A DNA stretch of 64,000 nt from Phaeosaccion multiseriatum (taxonomy: Eukaryota; Ochrophyta, other classes), in assembly GCA_965112735.1 (NCBI GenBank), contig OZ218953.1, positions 682,001-746,000 of the forward strand. Direction: 5' to 3'. A model generated the notes under the pieces. It saw nothing but the letters and a program-made list of their open reading frames with translations. It did no database searches and was not told the origin of the DNA. Position numbers and translations under genes: made by a program. Positions 1-11,025 of the stretch are shown here, piece after piece. Within the stretch, counting starts at the first letter, position 1. Every line of letters starts with the position of its first letter.

Positions 1-174
1 TGTGTGTAAAGCAAATCACAAACATAATCAACCAATCAACCAACCAACCAGCCAACCAATAGACTGCGAGAAACCACCCCCCCCCTCTCTTGTTGGTCGT
101 TCGTGTCCGTGCAAAAGCCTTCTCCTATCCACTGTCCTCGTCACGATACCCACCCACCCACGCCACGTACCCAC

Positions 175-3100
175 CTGAAAGCCCTCCTCAATCTGTCCGC
201 GCACCCCCGGCCCGTCGAGGCCCAACTCTGCCAAGGCGGGCCCAATCCCGAGCTCCTCCTCCTCCTGCCCGACAGCCACGCCACTCGTGTCCACGCCTCG
301 CTCGGCCGCCGCAGTAAGTCTCTCGAGCTGGGCAAACACGGCTGCCGAGACAGCGAAGGCAGACACATCTTGCTGCACGCCGCGATAACGCCCCGTGGTG
401 AGCGTGGGAGAGTAGAAGGCCCCCCTAGACAGCCGCTGAAGTTGCCGCATCATGGCTTTCACGTTCCTGCGAACGACCTCTTCGGACGGCGCGTGTGGGG
501 AGCCCCTGTTCTCCGCTTCATCAGTTGGTGATACGCCACCACCACCACCAGCAGCAGCACCGGCGGCAGTCTTTCCTCTTCCAGGGGTTGAGTGAGCGCC
601 AGGAGTTGCTGCTGCTGCTCCTGAACGCGGGTTCACCCTTCGCGGCGTGACAGGTGGTGCTGCCCCGTCCCCGTTACCCCAGCGAGTTACTGCTGTGGAT
701 GTTTGTGCTCCACCACTGGCACTGGTGTTCGACCAGTTGGTTGACCAGCTGTTACCACCCACTCCTGCCCGTCTCCCGATACCCACCCCGCCCGCTATTG
801 CACTCTCTTTCGCAGCAGCTTCCTGCATGCCTGCTCCTCCTCCCCCCTCTTGTGGTGGTGGTTGGGGTGTCTTCTCCTTCCTCTGGCCCCTTCTTCGAGG
901 CAGCAAACCCTCTACCTCGGTGTCCACTAGGAAGGGTTGCATGTAAGCCTACCAAGACCAAGACACAGATGACAACATCGTGAGTGAGCTGATGACAACA
1001 TTGTGAGTGAGTGAGTGGACTAGAGCTAGAGAGCCTAGACGAGGAAGAAGACAGACACAGACCACAGCATCGCATCCTGACTGAGTGAACAGAGCTACTC
1101 TACTATACTCTACCCTACCCTACCCTACCCTACCCTACCCTACCCTACCCTGCCCTACCCTGCCCTACCCTGCCCTACCCTGCCCTACCCTACTCTACTC
1201 TACCCTATACCCTATCACGCAGCCACGCTGCTCCAAACACTCTCTATCCCTAGACCTCTTCCCTCAGAGTAATCAGTCAAGTTCCGCTTGAGAGTTCGAG
1301 ATGGGAAGTGCCCAGTGTGTCAAAGTCAGTCGAGTCGATCGAGTGAGATTCAGTGAGAAGGAACAGCCGAGTCAACCGAGGAGGTGAGATTCGTGGCACG
1401 CACCTCGAACTCCCTCCTGGCGTCTCCCCGCTCCTCTTCCAGCAGCGTGCTCGGCACTGCAAAGGCCTGCGCAGTTCTGTAAAACTCCTCCGGCACGCCA
1501 CTCCCGTCTGCTGCCATCTGCTGCTGCTCCCCGATGAACGGCACACCTCCCCCAAAGCCGTCTAGACCGTCCCTCCACTTCCCTCTCCGATGGCTTCCCC
1601 CTCCCATGCCTCCGGTGCTCCCCCTAACACCCCGTCCGTACCGGAGGCCCATGGCCGCCTCTTGAAGGAGGCCGACCGTCGCGGCATCGTCCTCCTCCTC
1701 ATCCTCCGGGCCATTCTCCACCTCGTCCCAAGGGCCCAGTCGGCCGAGAACGTTCCTCGCTCTCGAAGACAAGACCCGTACGTATCTTCGCAGCGGAGTG
1801 CCGTGACCACCAGCACCACCACCATCCGCGCCATCAACGCGGCTGCTTCGAAAGGGAGACGCGGAGGCAGCGTTAGAGTTGGTTCTACTCATCATACTCG
1901 GGGTGATGGGAGCTGTGCTGCCCTTGCTGCTGCTGCTGCTGCTGCCGTCCCTGCTGCTACTGGCCCCGCCGAAGCCGTGGAAGGACAGCGCCTTCCCCAT
2001 ACTCATCCTCCGCTGCTGCTGTTGCTGCTGCTGCTGCGAGTGCTGCCCGCCTGTCAGTGGCACCCTCTCCGTCCCCAACCCCAAACCCTCGTCTCGGTCT
2101 CGCAGCAGCAGCGTTGCGTGCCTCTGCCCACCTACCTGCCCATCTCGAACGATGGGCAGGCCATAGCCCGGCGCCGGCGCTGATATGGACGTTGAGAGAG
2201 GCAGCGGTCCGGACCCCGGGGCTGCGGGCCCTACCGCCCCTGCTCCTGTCCCTGTCCCGGACATCGTTGCAAACCGATCGCGGCGGGGGCCAGAGGAGCC
2301 GAACCCGACGCCTTCGCTGCTGCCTCCCCCGTCGTCTCCGTCCGACGGAGGAGACGTCGGCGCCCCTTCTGCCCTGCTTATCGCTCCCGCTGTTCCTGCT
2401 GCTAGTGCTGCTGCTACTGCGGAAGATGAGGCAGAGACGGGGGCAGGGGAAGCGCCCGCCAAAGCCAAGGCCAAGGAGGCGGTGGTCGGTGTGCTGCCGC
2501 CTCGATACATGCCTCCCCCGCCGTCGATCGGGCGATACGTATTCAACGCATCCGCACCGCCACTGCCGTTGTTGCCAGCGCTCAGCGGAGTGCCGCCCCC
2601 CATGTTGATGGTGTTGGCAAAAGGATGGGCAAGTGCTTCGTCAAAGAAAGTGAGCGCGTAGGGCTCGTGAGTACGAACAAAGCGCGTCGGGAGCTGCCCC
2701 TGCTTGGGCGGACCCAAGTGCATCCACATACGCTTCTGCATGTAGCGCTGCAGAGCGTCTTGCCACCACTCGGATTCGATCGCCCGCTGCCATTGGATCA
2801 GTCGCAGCACCCTTCTCCGCCGAGATGCCATCCGAGCGATTCTCTCCTTGTCAATCATTCCGCTGAGAGTCCAATGCATTTTGCTGTTGTGCTCCTCACC
2901 TCCTCCATATCCCCTCTCTCCTTCTCCTCCTCCTCCTCCTCCTCCTCCTCCTCCTCCATCCACACCTCCCCCCCTTAGCTCATATGCACCCCTCTTCGAT
3001 GTCGGAGCCAAGATATGATCAGCTCCAAACCGACCAACCTCCTCACTCCTTCTCTCCTCTTGCATATTTACAACTGTCATTGCGCCCCCTCCTCCTTCTC

Positions 3101-3701
3101 CTCCTCCTCTTCTTCCTCCTCCCCCTCCTCTTCCTCCTCCTCCCTCACCTCTTCCTCCTCCTCCTCCTCTTCCCCGTCCCCCTCCACCACCACCACCATT
3201 CTCGTACCCGTCCTCCTGAGCATCGAAGAATCCTTCCCCGTCATGCTCAGTCATAGTCGCCATCCTCCCCGCCTCTTGCATCACGTGGCTGAACGTCGTT
3301 TTGGTCTCCCTCAACAGCGCTGCCTGCTTCTCCTGATCCATGTTCTGCTGTACTGACTGAGGACGCAGATGCTCCGCCCCGTCGCCGCTGCTGATGCTGC
3401 TGCTGCCCTTACTCCCCTCTCCACTGTCGGATGGACCCGGTCGGATACGCGCTCCTGCTCCTCCTGCTCCTCCTCCTCCTCCTCCTCCTCCTCCTCCTCC
3501 TCCTCCTGCTCCTCCTCCTCCTCCTGCTCCCCCTCCTCCCTCTTCTCCTCCTCCTCCCCCGCTACCGCCACCACCCCCGCCGATGCCGGTACCACTCGTC
3601 CCCTCTCCTTCCTCCTCCATGTCGCTTCCCTTGAGAGGCCCCATGCCCACCCCGGGGTCAACCTTTTAGAAACCAAGAGGGGGAGAGAGAGAGGAGGAAG
3701 G

Positions 3702-3744
<43 letters not shown>

Positions 3745-4670
3745 AGGGAGGGAGGGAGGGGGGGAGGGGAGGAAATTAAGAGAGAGGAGGAGGATAAAAA
3801 CAGAGAGAGAGAACGAGAGAGAGAAAGGAGGATAGAACGAGAGAGAGAAACAGAGAGAAAAGGAGAGAGAAACGAGACGGTGGGTTGGGGCGAACGGTAA
3901 GGGGGTTTATAAGTACAATGGGAGGGGGTAAGCTTGCTGCTTGCTGTGGGAGTGGTGACGGCAAAGCTTGAGACACTGCTGCTGCTGCTGCTTTCCACAG
4001 GACCGGTGCTGTATCACCAACTGCTGAAGGTGCCCTCACCTCAGGATAGTAGACCTTCTTTTTGTACTCCCTCATGCTTTGCAACACGCCCTCCTATCGA
4101 CGGCACATAGCAGCGAGCAGAGAGCAGAGGAAAGTTGAAATAATGTGATGGATTACAGACCAAGCCATGAGCACCAAGGAGGGAAGGAGGGAGGGAGGAA
4201 GGGAGGAAGGAAGGAAGGGAGGAAGGGAGGGAGGGACAGAGAGAGGGAGGAATTCAATGCAAATGCACAGACAACAAGTCTTCTATCACTTGATGAGGAA
4301 TCCACTACCCCCTCTCTCACTCTGTCCCGCACCCCACATACCCACCTACCCACCCACGCACCCAACCAAACCAACCCATCCACCCACCCGCCTACCTCTA
4401 CATTGGCATTGTGCAGATAATAGTCACTCTCCAACTCCCACAGGGGCTGCTCGTGGCCCGGCTCCCACGGAATGAAGGTGCCCAGAAAAAGGTTAATAGA
4501 ATCCTGCTTGAGTCTGTCGGTGAAGGTGTTGCTATAATAGCGTCGGATGGAGGTCACCAGCTCTTTGTGTTTGGGCATTAGCATGGTGCCTCGCTGCTCG
4601 CTCTGACCTCGACTACCGTTGGAGACCTTTTTGAAGAGTGTTGTGGAGTGTGGAGAAGTGAGGAGGAGGA

Positions 4671-4701
<31 letters not shown>

Positions 4702-6320
4702 GAGGAGGAGGAGGAGGAGGAGGAGGAGGAGGAGGAGGATGATGATGATGATGAGGAGGAGGAGGAGGAGGAGGAGGAGGAGCAGGAGGAGGAGGCAAGC
4801 TCTTTTGTGACGTGCATGCAAATACCTCCCCCTTCTTCCCCTCGTCCCCTTCTCTTCCTCCCACCCCCCCTACCCTCCCATCACCTGCCCCTTGCCCGCA
4901 TGCTGCCTGTCTATCTGCCTGCCTGTCTGCCTGCCTGCCTGCCTGACTCCACCGACCTTCTTGTGTGCCTCGCTGCCTCCGTACTGCAGCGCGATCGAGT
5001 CTCCCACTTCAGAGTACATTTGCTTCAGCACGAGTACCACCTGCAGCAGTTGGTGATACGGCAAGCAGCAGCACCACCAAGCCACATGAGAGGGGTGTGT
5101 TCGGGGCGTATCGGGACTGGCGTCCTCACGCACGCCTTTCCGTGTTCGAGCAGTTTCAGTTGATGCTGTACCTACCTGATTTGATGCGTCCAGCGTTGGC
5201 GATGCACTCACTCCCATGACGAAGAGCTGCTGGCCGAGGGCATGCACCCTAGCCAAAGGGACAAGAGCAGCAGTGGGTGATACAGAATGTGCAGGAGTTG
5301 GTGATGCAGCAGCAGCAGCGGTGGCGGCAGCAAGGGGGGGGGGGCAGGGAAGAAGGGACGCGCACACTTCCGTCTTCGGCTTCCGTCGGTTTCGCTGCGA
5401 TTGGTCGACGATCGGTCGCCCAGAAAAGAGATCAATAGACCGAATTCATACACCGAATATATCAGACCTTCTTCTCTTCTCTTCGCAATCCAACACAACA
5501 CAACGCAAGGGCCCGCACACATGGGTAAGTGTCTGATAGATGCATCGGATCATTCAACCCCCCTACCCACCCACACTCACTCACCCTACGCTGAACTGCG
5601 CCACATTCGTCCTGTCCAAGCAGTCGATACAGTTGGTTCTTAGCACGCCCTTCTGCTCCATCGCCATCGGAATGCCGCCCCCTCCTCCTCCTCCTAAGCC
5701 CATTGAGGGTCCCATCGGAGGGAAGGGCACACTCTGGTTGTGAATACCGCCGCTGCTGCGACTACTACTGTTGACGGCGCTGACGCTGCCACTCCGCCTC
5801 CGTCTGCCTTCCACACCGTCGGGGGTGGCGCTTGCTCGGCGCGACGTGACATCGGCAGTGGAAGACCTTCGACGGTTGCCGGTACCACCTCTCTCCTCCC
5901 CCTTTTCGGCGGCAAACTTCACGGCGGATCTGCTTTCATCTCCACTTTGCCCTCCTCCGCCAACGCTGCCCTTCCTCCTGTCCTTACTGCCTCTGCTGCT
6001 GCTGCTGCTGCTTCCCTTACTCCTCTTGCCCAAGCCCTCTCCCCCACTTTTGCCTCTGCCTTTACCCTTGCCCAGCCCTCCCCCCCCTCCTCCTCCTCCT
6101 CCTCCTCGCTGCTTCTTCTTGGTCTTGTGGGTATGATCGCTGCCAAGCCTGCGCTGTGGGGCGCTGCAGAAGAGCCCTACTTGCTTCAGAGCCCAGTCCG
6201 CCACCACCTCAAGAGCCTACCCAACGCACAGACAGGTAGAGAGGCCGACAGACAGGCAGACACACAGACAGGCAGGCAGGCAGGCAGACAGACAAGAGAC
6301 GAGAGAGAGAGAGACATGAG

Positions 6321-6351
<31 letters not shown>

Positions 6352-9300
6352 CGAAGAGAGAGAAGATAGAGGGAGGAGAGTGAGACGAGAGGTATGAGAG
6401 CGAGGACAGAGCAACGGAGGGCGAGGGCGAGAGCAAGGGAAAGGGTGAGAGCAGACCAACAGAAGGCGAGGATGGGGGGGAAAAGCGCGGAAGAAGGAGT
6501 GTAGAGAGAAAATCGTAGGTGGAGGGGGCCCACCCCACCCCACCCCACACACGCACGCACGCACACACGCACGCACGCACACGGACCTGAAAGACGTTGA
6601 CATTGCCATCTGTGAGCTTGCTTAGGTGGGAGTAATCGAGGGCACAGTAGCGGATCTGGTGGTCCCCCTGTGCGATGGTGGCATTGATGTTCTCGATAGC
6701 TCTGCGGTACTCCCTCCCCACGATCACCTCCCTCTCCCGCCTCTCCACCTGTCAAAGACAATGCCAGTAGGTCCAGTTTCAGTTTCACCAGTTCCGTCAG
6801 TTTCAGTATGCCCACGTAAACGAAGACCAATGTCGACATCGATATCGATCACCCCAACCCACTCACCCACCCACCCACTCACCTGCTTGACAAGGTCCAA
6901 GACGAGTACCGGGGAGCCGTAACGCTCGAGCAGGTCGCCGAAGTGGGCTTGACTCGCCGAGTACGACGGGTCCACGCGGTTCAGCACGATGGGCGGCTTG
7001 GGCATCGTAACGCTGCTCTCCTGTGTAAGGGTTGGCAGTGGATGGCAGTGGATGGCAGTGGATGGGGGGGGGGAGGGGTGATGGCAGTGGATCGGGGGCA
7101 GGGGGGTAGGCGTGGGTGGGAGAGCAGTGGATATCTGGGAGGGGGGGGGGGGTTCAGCACAAGAGCCGCAGTCTAGGGCAGGCTGTCGCAGCGTATGGCA
7201 CAAACGGCGTGTGGTGGAGGACACAGCTACAGAACTCTGCTCGCAGCCCTCGGCCTTCAGCTCTCGAGCCTAACCCAATCTCCAAAGCGAGCTTAGTACA
7301 TACAGCAGTAGTGCGAGCCGTGATCGCGCGCGTGCGTGCATGCGTGTATGCTTGGGTCACTCACTCACTCACTGACTCACCTGCGTCCAGAAGGTGGGAA
7401 TGGAGCCCCTCATCTGCAGGAAGGAACTGAATACGCCCTCCTTGATGCTCTCGGTGTGCGCGATTTGCTCCACCTCCACGTCGTTGGCCACGTGTCCGCT
7501 GTCGCTCACGCCTTCCAATGGGAGGGCGGGGGGGGGTAGGGTAAAGGCGTTACGGATACGGTTAGGGGGGTGGAGAGGACGGTGGATTGGGATGGGTACC
7601 GCACACACGCCGCACACACGTACACGTAGACGAACGCCCACGGACGCCCACGCCCACACACACACGCACCCACGCACGCACACACACACAAACTCAAACT
7701 CACACTAACCTCGCTTGAGATAACGCGTGCCGGCAAAGTGCCTGGAGCGGCGTGCGAGGACGGTGAGGTTCAGGATACGGCCGAACTGACTGCAGCGCCG
7801 CTGAATGAAGGCTCCATGCACAATGGGCTGCACCCAGAAGGACGAGTTGAGGTGCCCTACGAGGGCCTCCAGCTCTCTAGTCTGGTAGAAGTTCCAGGCG
7901 TACATGTCCTGTTATAGTGCAGGGTACGTTGTGATGGGATAGGGAGATGTGAGTGACAGGCGCTAGGAAGGAGGGAGGAGGAGGAGGAGGAGGAGGAGGA
8001 GGAGGAGGAGGAGGAGGAGGAGAGGGGTTGATGGCAGTGGATGAATGGCTGGCGATTCATTGCCTCACTGCTTTGCCTCCCTCCCTCCCTCCCTCCTTCC
8101 CTCCCTCCCCCCCTCTGTATCACCAACTCCCTCACCTTGAAGGGCGGGGGTGGGAAGGTCTTGCTCGTGGCCGCAGTCATATTGTGCTGCAGACTGTTGG
8201 TAAGGTCGTACGTGTACGAAAAGAAAAAGTCCTTAGTAAGGTCCACGAACTGAAACATGGCCAGGTACCGAGCCTCGGCAATCTCCAGGGGGGTGGGGTT
8301 GAACCTTCGATTGACCGTATTCCACAGGCTAAACAGGCCGCCACCGCCAGCGTTGCTACTGCCCTGCTGGTCCTGTTGCTGCTGAGAGAAGGGGTGCGCC
8401 TGGCTGCTCCCACCTGCACCCCCGCTGCTGCTGCTGCTGCTGCTACCGAAGACACCCCCTCCTCCTCCTCCTCCTCCTCCTCCCGTGCCTGTGCCTGCCC
8501 CGCTCCCAGGCACTCCGGCGGCAGCTGGGTTTCTGCGATGGGATGGGATGGGATGGAATTTAATGGTATGAAGGACGGGGAGGGCGTGTGAGCCGCACAG
8601 ATGAGAAGGAGAAAGTGGATGGATGCTGTGCACACTAACGAAGCCCTCCGTGGCAGCAAATGGAGCGTCGACGGGGAAGGGCCACGTGTCCACGTACACG
8701 GCCACCCACTCAGATCACACATACACAAACACGAACACACAACCCACGCACCTGCCAGAGCCCTTCTCCTGCTGCACGGGCCGAATGGCGAACATCTGCG
8801 TCTCTTTGATGCAGTACACGAAGTTCCCTCCAATGGATCCCACGAGGCGGCGCTGCGTGATGAGGTTCAGGTAGTAGCAGTCCAGGAACTTGACGAAGCC
8901 CTGTGAGTGGTTGACATAGTGAGGCGTGTTATGTGAGTCGTTGTCATTTGTGAGTGAGGCGTGTTGGTAACGTGCGTCATCGTCATTTGTGAGTGAGGCG
9001 AGTTATATGTGTGGTGCACGTGGTGGTGTTCGTGCGTGATGACGAGAGGGAGGAGAGCCGGAGGGGGGGAGAGGACAGAAGAAGGGGGAGGGGGGTGAGG
9101 GAGGTTAGGCAGGAGAGGGAGAAGGCACATGGGCAGGCACGGTACAGGGTTGGCACGGCTGAGTCAGTGCAGCTCCTTCCTTGGCTCGCCCTCCCTCTCT
9201 CCCTCCCTCCCTCCTGCTCACCCACTCACCCACCCACCCATTGGCATACTACACCCACCCACCCACCCACCCATTGACATACTGCACCTACTCACCACAA

Positions 9301-10619
9301 TGCCGTAGCCTGTGATCACCTTGCGTAGACCCGAGCTGCCCATGCTCTTGTTGCCCTCATGCACCATTTGAAGCATCTCGAGCATATCCTGCGGACTGTA
9401 CACGATGGGGTCCTCGCAGCAAATGTCCAGCAGCACCGCACTCGCAGAGGGACCTAAGCCAGTGCCTCCTCCTGCTGCTGCCCCTCCCCCCCCCCCTCCA
9501 CCGGCGGCTCCTATCGAAGTGAAGAACGGGAAGGAGAGGGCGGTAGAGAGAGAGAGAGGGGGGGAGGGAGAAGTGTTGCGTATGTATTTCATGCATGTGA
9601 GTATGCATGCTCAGCCCACTGTTGGGGCGTGGTCACAATGCCTCTCGCTTCCGTGGGATGTGGTTGGAGCACACCACGCAGCGAGGGGTGGGGTGGGATT
9701 TGCCTTGTCTTGCCAACCTTTCTTGTCACTCGCTCACTCACTTACCCGAAGCGTGGGCGTTGATCTCCCTCCTGTCAATCTTGAGCACTCTGTACTGCGA
9801 CTCCATCTTGTCGCAGCCGATCAGGTACATGTGGGAAGAGGTTTCGTAGAGAGTGAACATCTCAAGCTTCGACACCACCGGCTCCAGAGTGGCCTCGGCG
9901 TGGACCTGCGGCGGCTTCGACTTCGGCTTCGTCTTCGGCTTCTGCTGCTGCTTCTGATTCTGCTTCTTTCCGCTGTGCTTCTTTTTCTTGTACTTGGTGG
10001 TGCTGGGCGGTGCTGAGGTGGAGGGTGATTTCCCTTGGCCGGGCAGCAGCGGCACCTCTTGTGGCGCTCCTACCGATGGTGTGGCTGCAGCGGCGAGGTC
10101 GTGCCCCTCCTTGTCACCTGCTACGCCCTCCTCAGCAGCAGCACCAGCGCCAGCGTCAGTGTCAGCGTCAGTAATGGCAGCATCCGGACCCGCAGCACCA
10201 CCAACAGCAGCAGCAGAGGCATCATCCGTATCAGCGTCCCCATCAGCGACAGCGTCGTCCTTCGGAGTCACTTTCGCGACTGCTTGGTCAGGAGGAGGAT
10301 CACGATTATTATCTCGACCCAGGCTAAAAATCCTCTGCAAGTAAGAGCCTTTCCTCTTCAGTGGAACGCCGGGGTCGGTGGCAGCCGAGACCTCCCGCGA
10401 CCTGTTCCCACCTCCTTCTCTCTCATCGACAGCAGTAGCCTCGTCTACCCTCTTCCCTCCTGGATCCTCCTCTGCCTTCTTCCCTCCTCGATCCTCCTCC
10501 TTCTCCTCCTGTCCCGCGGCCCTGCTTAGCTCTTGCGCTTGGTTCCGTGCTTTGCTCTCGGGGAGCTTCCCTGCATTGGGCGGCGATCTCCTGTCTTTCT
10601 TCTTCTTCTTACCGCCCAT
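175..10619 (-). CDS. FIG4: FIG4-like SAC-domain polyphosphoinositide phosphatase (3' end outside window)
   Basis: FIG4 family enzymes remove the 5-phosphate of PI(3,5)P2 on endolysosomal membranes, in a complex with Fab1/PIKfyve and Vac14. Exons read from the sequence: 9746-10619, 9296-9510, 8752-8900, 8136-8532, 7710-7908, 7381-7511, 6883-7020, 6587-6750, 5585-6216, 5176-5248, 4957-5040, 4396-4626, 4040-4093, 1404-3662, 175-948. All have GT-AG borders and joining phases. Family landmarks occur in order: [14 protein letters not shown] and [52 protein letters not shown], the catalytic CX5RT loop in [12 protein letters not shown] (Cys codon 5629-5631), LQYGGSEAH, and [21 protein letters not shown] Lys-rich N-terminus and long Gly/Ser-rich inserts (1404-3662, 5640-6200) bring it to about 2,100 residues against roughly 900 in animals. 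The last visible exon ends at a donor (CAG/GTGGGT, 174), so the C-terminus lies further left. The 54-nt and 73-nt exons are the least certain. Confidence 0.9.
1111..1212. repeat. TACCC pentamer tandem repeat in a FIG4 intron
   Basis: About 20 pentamers, TACCC interspersed with TGCCC, lie in the intron between the last two visible exons of the phosphatase gene (949-1403). The unit resembles telomeric DNA but is five bases and lacks the extra T or A of known telomere repeats. Confidence 0.85.
4661..4797. repeat. GGA triplet tract (CCT on the transcribed sense) upstream of a splice acceptor
   Basis: About 40 near-perfect GGA triplets with a short GAT interruption at 4738-4752. It lies in the FIG4 intron 4627-4956. 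Read in the sense of the gene it is an unbroken CCT run leading to the acceptor at 4627, so it may act as an oversized polypyrimidine tract. Confidence 0.85.
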
Positions 10620-11025
10620 GCTGCTGCTCTAAGCCCCTGGAGGAGAAAAATTGGGGAGACGGAAGAGCTTGCAAAAAAAAGGGCAAAAAACTTAAGTTTA
10701 TGCAGATGGCACTGGATGGCCATGAATGTTCGCTGTCAGCTGCATTGTGTTCGTTTATCACCCCACACCCCACACGGCCGTCCACCACACCGTCCACCAC
10801 CACCCGTGACAAGTAGTAACTTCGCCGCCCCCCAACCTTCAACCTCCAGTTAGTTGCGCTCCGAAGGGAGAAGAAGGAAGGGAGTGGTGGGAGGGGAAAG
10901 TCGTTAGCGCTTCAGCATCCACCTGCTCTAAAGAGGGGGCCGGTTATCCTCTCGACTCTGAAGACGAAGGGGACCTTTTTGTCCCCATCCCCATCTGCTC
11001 GACTTGGACGTGTTGCCATCGCATC
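10620..11025. promoter_or_regulatory. divergent intergenic region between FIG4-like and kinase genes
   Basis: The start codon of the phosphatase (10619, minus) and the earliest in-frame Met of the kinase (11026, plus) face away from each other, so this roughly 0.4 kb should hold both promoters. It is less repetitive than its surroundings and I see no convincing TATA box in it. A TATAAAAA at 11901-11908 lies inside the predicted first kinase exon, only 16 bases before an in-frame Met at 11917, so a shorter kinase transcript starting further right cannot be excluded. Confidence 0.5.

Noticed and set aside
1111-1212. Interstitial telomere
   Set aside because: TACCC/TGCCC pentamers do not match known telomeric units and sit inside a spliced intron.
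1350-3779. Plus-strand poly-Pro, poly-Ser and poly-Leu frames opposite the FIG4 exon
   Set aside because: Antisense shadows of GGN and GAG triplet runs. No conserved content.
8630-8705. Minus-strand peptide [21 protein letters not shown] as a FIG4 exon
   Set aside because: Exons 8752-8900 and 8136-8532 join in phase without it and match the family spacing. It lies within the intervening intron.
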